Shown here: positions 58,360 to 64,000 of the stretch, piece after piece | How positions within the stretch are numbered: position 1 is the stretch's first letter | Layout of the letters: each line of letters begins with the position of its first letter | Assembly (NCBI RefSeq): GCF_029227915.1 | Contig: NC_079882.1 | Span: 25,611,001-25,675,000, forward strand | Source of the DNA: Hydractinia symbiolongicarpus | Taxonomy: Eukaryota > Cnidaria > Hydrozoa > Anthoathecata > Hydractiniidae | Length of the DNA: 64,000 bases | Direction of reading: 5' to 3' | Position numbers and translations under genes: made by a program | The notes under the pieces: model-generated | Told to the model about the DNA's origin: nothing | Seen by the model: only the letters and a program-made list of their open reading frames with translations | Databases searched by the model: none

Positions 58360-58638
58360 ATGGATGAACTGAAAAAGATCATCAAATTTGGTTATCATAA
58401 TTATGAGATTGGAAACATTGAGCACTGCATCGTATTAGGTGGAAAAGGAATTGATATTTTTTGTGCAAAACGTTGGCAGAATGGCAACCATAACGATGAA
58501 GCATGTGAACTTTATACTTTACTAATGTTAGCATATATGACTAAAGAAGAAAATCCGGTTAATGTAGAAGCCATAGAGATGTTTAGATGTGCGTTGCATC
58601 ACAATATACGAAAAACGATGTCAACACTTCAGCATTAT
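58360..58638 (+). CDS. Gene 3 coding exon 1
   Basis: Donor TAT|GTATGT, phase 0. MDELKKIIKFGYHNYEIG, helical. Equivalent to gene 1 exon 1. Confidence 0.8.
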
Positions 58639-61600
58639 GTATGTTTCTTTTGTGAAAATTTGTTTACAATCCTTCTAAGATTTTAAAATTTATCTTTTTA
58701 ATGGCATCTCAAAAATCTTAAAATGCTCATAAAATATAACCTTCTAAAGCCAATATAGTAAACACAGCAGGATGTAAGTAAAAATTGTTTTTTATCAATT
58801 ACAATTCTTTAAGAACTCTGGAAAATTCGTGGAAGCATTCTACAAGTTTCTGTTAAAAAAATGTTTCCCTCATGCATTGACACAATCTGGATTCGGTATT
58901 ATGCTCAACATGATGGACAAAAAATCAAATATGTATCAATCCGACCTACCTTCTGGAATGCAGTCTGTTTACTTATTTTGGTATCATAGTATGGAGGCAC
59001 GAAACACACTATCCATTGATGAATTTTTTCATTCATTTATGAATCTTCATGTACACAGAGTCAATAAAAGTATTATGAAGGTAGCACTACAAATTAATAT
59101 TCAGCAAATATTGCATGCCGCTTCGTTAAAATTAAGATTTATCGATTTGAGGTAAAGCAACGTACAGCTAAATGGAATATTGCCCTACTAAAAGTTGATA
59201 AATCTGATATTTAGCAAGAATTAGCATGCAATATCTATTTTTATATACCAATTGATCTCTGTGTGTTGTCTCTGAAACAAAATATGCATTTTTGCATGTG
59301 AGCAAATTTTTCTTCCGTCTTAATTACTTTTATCACGCCTAATATTTTTCACCAATCAGGTTTATTAATTAAGTTCGTAATAAAAAAAAATAATGCTTGG
59401 ACGATTTGAATGATTAATATCAACAAGAAGTTAATCAAAAAGAAAGCAAAATAAAAGTTAAATTATTGTGAAATTTTGTTTTACTAAATGATAGTGATGT
59501 AACATTCGTGAATTACTAGGTAGGCATTTTTTTATACGACTATAATAATATTACTTGAGTGACCCAGCGTTAAGCACGAGGTTGATCAGTTAACCGTATT
59601 ACAAACCCGTATAAAGTACTAATGAAAGTTCACTTTATGTATAACAGCGATATAAATAAAAAGACAGCCTATAGTAGCCCTGTCCTAGCAGCCACCGGAA
59701 ATTTTTATTTTTGCAGAATAACCACTTGTGGCCTGCCATGTCCCAAATCCAGCAAAGGCGCTTACAATGATAAGCATTTCAAGTGTAAAGTCCTTGTCAA
59801 AAATTAATTTTCTCAACACTTCGACCAAAATGAAGACTCCAGGTAGATTCATCTAGGCAACTTTATTCTTTCTTTCAGTGTTATTTTCACAAATTTCATT
59901 TTTCGCAAAGCTCCAGCTGTGGAATACCTAGTAGCTAACAGCAATCTTACAACTGAAGTGCTTTAACTTTGTAAGCGCTTTACTGGATTTGTCACAAGAC
60001 AAGTTACAAGTGGTTATGCTGCAAAGTTTCAGGTGATTATTTTTGCTAGAAGAGGGCCATAAAAAACCAGTATTTAGCTTGTATTATTATTTAAACCGCT
60101 GATATGCGGCATAAAATATACCTCCACCTTTTATATGGGTATGTCGTAAGATTTTCATGTACGTAACTGCTCAGCCTGGCGTTAAACCCTGGGTCAACCA
60201 GTTAGTGCTATTAATTAATTTAAACATTCATATGTTGTGTCATGTTATAGCAAGCTCAAAAGAAATGGTTTGATCTTGGGCTGAAGGAGTTTAATAAAGC
60301 ATTGGGTGAACAAGCTCTAGTCTCACTTAAAATAGCAGATATATTAAATAGTTTATTGGAAGTGGATGAAGGAGCGTTAATACGATTGGACTTGCATCTT
60401 GCAGCTTTCCAAGGTTTTGGGTTGCGAAATGTTGGTGAAGTAGATAAGGAAAAGGTTTGTCTTGTATAACTTTTCTTAAAATACTTATTAGTAGAACAAA
60501 TTTCGCTTCCAAGAAAGCGTTCAGAAAAAAAATTATTTCATTAATTTACATTTTTAGAAAGAGCTTCTTAATAACTGGTTTAGAAATTGCTCTAAATATA
60601 TGCAATCAAAAGAATTTGATAAAGGAAGATTTTTCTTTGAGAAGAGCTTATCTCTATTAATCTCCAGTGATAACAGGAATGAATTTTTCATATTTGAAAA
60701 ATTAGAGCATGTAGATTATGAAAGTGCTTTTACCACCATCAGATCTGGATTCAGAAATGGTACAGCTAATGCCAAGGTAACAAAGTATTTTTAATTCACT
60801 TAAATTAGTTAAAATGCAAGTTGGAGGGTCACGGTTTCATATTATTTCTAAAAAAAATTTTCTATTAGAAATTAAATCTGATATGGAAAGATATTGCAGC
60901 AATTTTCCTTCAACAAGAACAACTTCTTTTTTCTATTTTATCTTACAAAATATCCTTTGAAATGACAGCCGAAACTGAAATTGAAGTGAAAAGAAATTTA
61001 ACATCAAATATGTCACTAGTAAGTTTGAAACTACATAAATGGAATGATGCCAAGGATTTTGCCACAGAATGTATTCGATTAGATCCACGATGGGACAAGG
61101 TAAAGTATTTTCATTTTAGTAATTCTATAATGTGTAATGTTAATTCCATAATGTAATGTTTGATAAATGAGGGTTTGCGTTAAAGGGAAGTAAAACTAAT
61201 TTCACATAAGTAGTAATATGGTTCTGTTTTTTATAGGGGTATTATAGACTAGGCCTTGCCTACAAAGAATTGAAGAACTACAAGATGAGTATGTCAACTT
61301 ATTTAGAAGGTCTTCAGAAAACTTCGAAAAGCAAAGTATTGTTTATTGTGGAAATACTCAAAATGAAGGAAAAATTTGGTATGTTTAATACATTATTAAT
61401 ACACCACTAAAATTTAGTGTAAAATATATATCAATTTTGTATAAAATAAATATTAAATACTGCACCCAATCAATTTCTAAAGGGCAAATTAATCCTTTAT
61501 TGCATTCTTTAAGGATTCTTTATGAAGCGCTAAGGCTGCAAAAAGAAAATATGTTTTTGTGTATATATTTCTTTTTATGTGCATTTGAGCATAAAACAAA

Positions 61601-63558
61601 TTTAATATACATTTATGTATCATCCAATCAAATAAATAAATGAATTTTAACTCGTCTACAGTTTTTTTTGTGCGTTTTTTGTGCGTTCTTTACTGCCATG
61701 CAAATTCCCATAAAAAAAGAATAAAAACAAATAATAACATCTTTTCATTTTGTTGCTCTATTTAGTGTTCTATTAGGAGTGCATTTTCAGAAGTTTTACC
61801 TACGGATTAATTGGCAGTCTGTAAAGGGTGACAGTAAATAACCCACAATCATTCCATTGTGGGGATAACAATTATTACAGTGGGAAGTAACGTAACATTC
61901 AGCTTTTGAGGTTTCTTGCTTTATTAGGTTTTTTATCCACAAAATGAACACTTTTTCCAAAAACCTGTTCCTCAAAGGTAATTATTGTCATTTTAGGATT
62001 ACGAAACGATATCCCATCTACAGTATCTTCTGCAGATCTTTCTAAAGCATTAAAAAATTTATATGATGAAGATGCTGGTATATTTTGGAAAATTCTGGAT
62101 AAAATCATTGCTACTAATAACAAATCGATAGACATAAAACATTACTCATTACAATCTGGCTTAGAGTATGGAATTCAAAGAAGGTTTCTGGAGTATCTCA
62201 TAAATCACGGTTCTGATGTCAACAAAGTCTGCAACAACTTATCAGTTCTCCAGTATGCACTAAATAAAGAACTCTTTGAAATTTGTGCTATCTTGTTACA
62301 TTATGGAGCTGTTTTAATGCCGAATTCTCAAACAAAACCTTGTGCACCAATATTGACATGTACTGAGATTGTCCTCGATACAGGTAAAGCACAAAAGCGA
62401 ATTTGCGCTTAAAGATTTCTTTTTTAAGCACGTATGTTGATCTTTTTAGGAAAAGCAAACATCATGAAGCATTTTCTTAAGATGGAAACTGAAATCTCTT
62501 CATGCGACCACAATGGCAATACTGCATTACATTTATGTTGTGTTGGAGAATGTTGTGAAACCAAGATCACATTGATCAACATGTTGTTGCGTGCTAATAT
62601 AAAGCAAAATGTTGTGAACAAAAACGGTAAAAAGGCTTTGCAGTACTTAGCAATTGGTGATGCAAGAATTAAATGTTTTAATAAGGCAAGTAGAATTCAA
62701 GCTTTAGATGTGATTTTTAAAAAAGGATTTACTATAATATATATAGTGGTCACTTATGTGCTCAGTCTGGAAAGACAAAGATTTTTGAGTTATAGAAAGT
62801 TGAGAAGGTTAAAAAGGACTTGTTTGACTCTCCCCCTTTTTGTATTTTAAATTAATTTTAATTTAGTCATTTGAATTTTAATTTTCCAATGCTTTTTTAA
62901 TATACACAGGTTAATTTCCCATCTCAACTGATTCATTTAAGCAAAAAGGCTGATCGAGCATTTGCTAATGGAGACTGGCTTTTGGCTAAAGACTTATTTC
63001 TAATGACTGCTGAAAAACTTTCAGTTGACGCAAAGTACAAACAGTATGAATGCAAAATGTGCACTTTGGCTGCGATATCTTTTTTAAAGTTAGGGAAGGT
63101 GGAAGAATGCTTTGGTTGGCTTAACAGATCCAGTTCAGTGGATAATGACGTTATGAAAGAAACATTATTGTCTGTGGTAAGTTCACAGTAAATTTTACAA
63201 TATAGTAATATTGATTAACATATATTTTATATTATATATTTTTGTAAAGCGTTTTTAGGTTGCTTTCCTTAATTACTTTTTATTTATTATTGTAAACTTT
63301 ACTTTTTCTTAGCTTGATGGAGATTTTCATCACATTTTTTACTCAAAGTTATTGCAATGCATTGAGGAGAAAGAATTTGAAGTTGTTCTTCATGGAATGT
63401 CTTTTCTTGCCGGAAACAGTGATGACGAAGAAAAAATAAACGAATGCTTTTATGCAAAAGCCGAGGTTGTATTTAAATTAAATCACGATGTGGAAAATAA
63501 TTTTGAAGAAATTATTGAAGGATCAAGTATAAAAAAAGTTGACGAAGGTTTATTATTA
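58360..63558 (+). CDS. TRANK1-like: Gene 3: divergent TRANK1-like paralogue, 5' part only
   Basis: Ten exons with phases matching gene 1 exons 1-10 give 826 codons with no stop; the last donor (TTA|GTGAGT at 63558) leads beyond the window. ATG lies two bases after a TTGTAG acceptor, as in gene 1. Domains seen: N-terminal helices, TPRs (exons 4-6, e.g. GYYRLGLAYKELKNYKMSMS), ankyrin repeats (exons 7-8, NTALHLCCVGE) and further helical exons. Residue identity to gene 1 looks far lower than between genes 1 and 2, so it is the older duplicate. The helicase part, if present, is to the right of the window. Confidence 0.8.
58814..59080 (+). CDS. Gene 3 coding exon 2
   Basis: Acceptor TTCTTTAAG|AAC and donor AAG|GTAGCA, phase 0-0. 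FYKFLLKKCFP matches gene 1 exon 2. Confidence 0.8.
59081..60250 (+). other. Gene 3 intron 2
   Basis: AT-rich intron with no recognisable mobile element or gene. Confidence 0.5.
60251..60454 (+). CDS. Gene 3 coding exon 3
   Basis: Acceptor GTTATAG|CAA and donor AAG|GTTTGT, phase 0-0. QKKWFDLGLKEFNKAL matches gene 1 exon 3. Confidence 0.8.
60558..60776 (+). CDS. Gene 3 coding exon 4 (TPR-like)
   Basis: Acceptor TTTTTAG|AAA and donor AAG|GTAACA, phase 0-0. ELLNNWFRNCSKYMQSKEFD matches gene 1 exon 4. Confidence 0.8.
60869..61099 (+). CDS. Gene 3 coding exon 5 (TPR-like)
   Basis: Acceptor CTATTAG|AAA and donor AAG|GTAAAG, phase 0-0, 231 bases as in gene 1 exon 5. It ends with WNDAKDFATECIRLDPRWDK, a TPR helix B. 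Confidence 0.85.
61237..61378 (+). CDS. Gene 3 coding exon 6 (TPR)
   Basis: Acceptor TTATAG|GGG and donor TTTG|GTATGT, phase 0-1. GYYRLGLAYKELKNYKMSMS. Confidence 0.85.
61997..62383 (+). CDS. Gene 3 coding exon 7 (ankyrin)
   Basis: Acceptor CATTTTAG|GA and donor ACAG|GTAAAG, phase 1-1. It starts GLRNDIPS and includes the ankyrin repeat RRFLEYLINHGSDVNKVC. Confidence 0.85.
62450..62685 (+). CDS. Gene 3 coding exon 8 (ankyrin), probable GC-AG intron after it
   Basis: Acceptor CTTTTTAG|GA, phase 1-0. NTALHLCCVGE and INMLLRANIKQNVVNKNGKK. The end homologous to gene 1 falls at AATAAG|GCAAGT, an ideal GC donor; the alternative GAT|GTGATT at 62708-62709 would add eight residues. Confidence 0.75.
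62910..63176 (+). CDS. Gene 3 coding exon 9
   Basis: Acceptor TACACAG|GTT and donor GTG|GTAAGT, phase 0-0, 267 bases as in gene 1 exon 9. KADRAFANGDWLLAKDLFLM is TPR-like. Confidence 0.85.
63313..63558 (+). CDS. Gene 3 coding exon 10 (last in window)
   Basis: Acceptor TTCTTAG|CTT and donor TTA|GTGAGT, phase 0-0. GMSFLAGNSDDEEKINECFY corresponds to MGFLNRNTDESHRDIFLLAK of gene 1 exon 10. The rest of the window (63559-64000) is intron. Confidence 0.8.
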
Positions 63559-64000
63559 GTGAGTTGAGTTTCTTCCCATTCGTATCACCAGATTTAAGGC
63601 TGAAATACCACAAACACGAATAAATGAAAACAAACGGACTAATGTAAATAAAGAAGACATCTAAATTTCTCATTTGTCCTTAGTGTCATTAGTGTCATTA
63701 TAGTTTAACTCGAAATTGCCAAGTTTCCTAATTTACCAAAAAAACTGTGTTACTGATAAGGAAAAATGTCATTGTAATACTTTTACTTTAAAAAGTCAAC
63801 AAAATGACACCAAAACTTCTTGGCAAAAAGCCCTTACATGGTATCATCATCGCGTTGAGCCTTGCGTGAACTACGTAGACCTGCTTTATTGGGATGTGGC
63901 TCATGGTTAAAATGTAACGATAGAGCAGTAATTATAGTTAGACCATTCGATATAAATAACTAATGTGTACGTGTTGTTTTTCCCGAGAACTTAAAAACTG

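Overview
This window is animal nuclear DNA. It is AT-rich, has no bacterial-style gene packing, and its coding sequence is split by short GT-AG introns, many only 70-300 bases long. The high AT content, compact introns, frequent AGCTAGCT-type runs and gene content fit an early-branching metazoan. My best guess is a cnidarian, perhaps a hydrozoan, but that is an inference. No rRNA, functional tRNA, CRISPR or bacterial operon is visible.

The window is dominated by a tandem cluster of very large plus-strand genes of the TRANK1 type (tetratricopeptide repeat and ankyrin repeat-containing protein with a C-terminal UvrD/PcrA-like SF1 helicase). Gene 1 (7253-29210) is complete: 19 recognised coding exons plus one inferred 14-base micro-exon give a 3,647-residue model. 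It runs TPR/ankyrin block 1, TPR exons, TPR/ankyrin block 2, a Lys-rich and acidic linker, a possible RelE/ParE-like fold, SF1 helicase motifs, a long helical region with a Cys/His cluster, then an IQ-like helix and a CxxC tail. Gene 2 (31652-45478) is a paralogue that lacks the first eight exons of gene 1 and stops before the IQ/CxxC tail (2,785-residue model). From 51908 to 57018 lie three tandem phase-1/phase-1 exon cassettes, each encoding the IQ/CxxC tail, followed by a terminal exon with a stop codon. Gene 3 (58360 to beyond the right edge) is a divergent paralogue covering the first ten exons.

Two patches look homogenised between paralogues. One is about 1.9 kb of the helicase core (22252-24190 versus 39642-41580, about 1 percent different by eye) inside much more divergent flanks. 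The other is 340 bases of the tail (28602-28941 versus 52069-52408, about 5 differences). This points to gene conversion or very recent partial duplication.

The left 7.2 kb and the introns and intergenic gaps hold repeats: a TTAA-bounded long inverted-repeat element (511-2261), a 164-base tandem repeat (about 3880-4440), two tRNA-derived SINEs on the minus strand (8545-8831 and 33130-33288), two non-autonomous TIR elements whose terminal motif is repeated internally (13308-14548 and 47823-48228), a (CAT)n-linked SINE-like fragment (16518-16650) and several perfect hairpins. I found no convincing protein-coding gene outside the TRANK1-like cluster.
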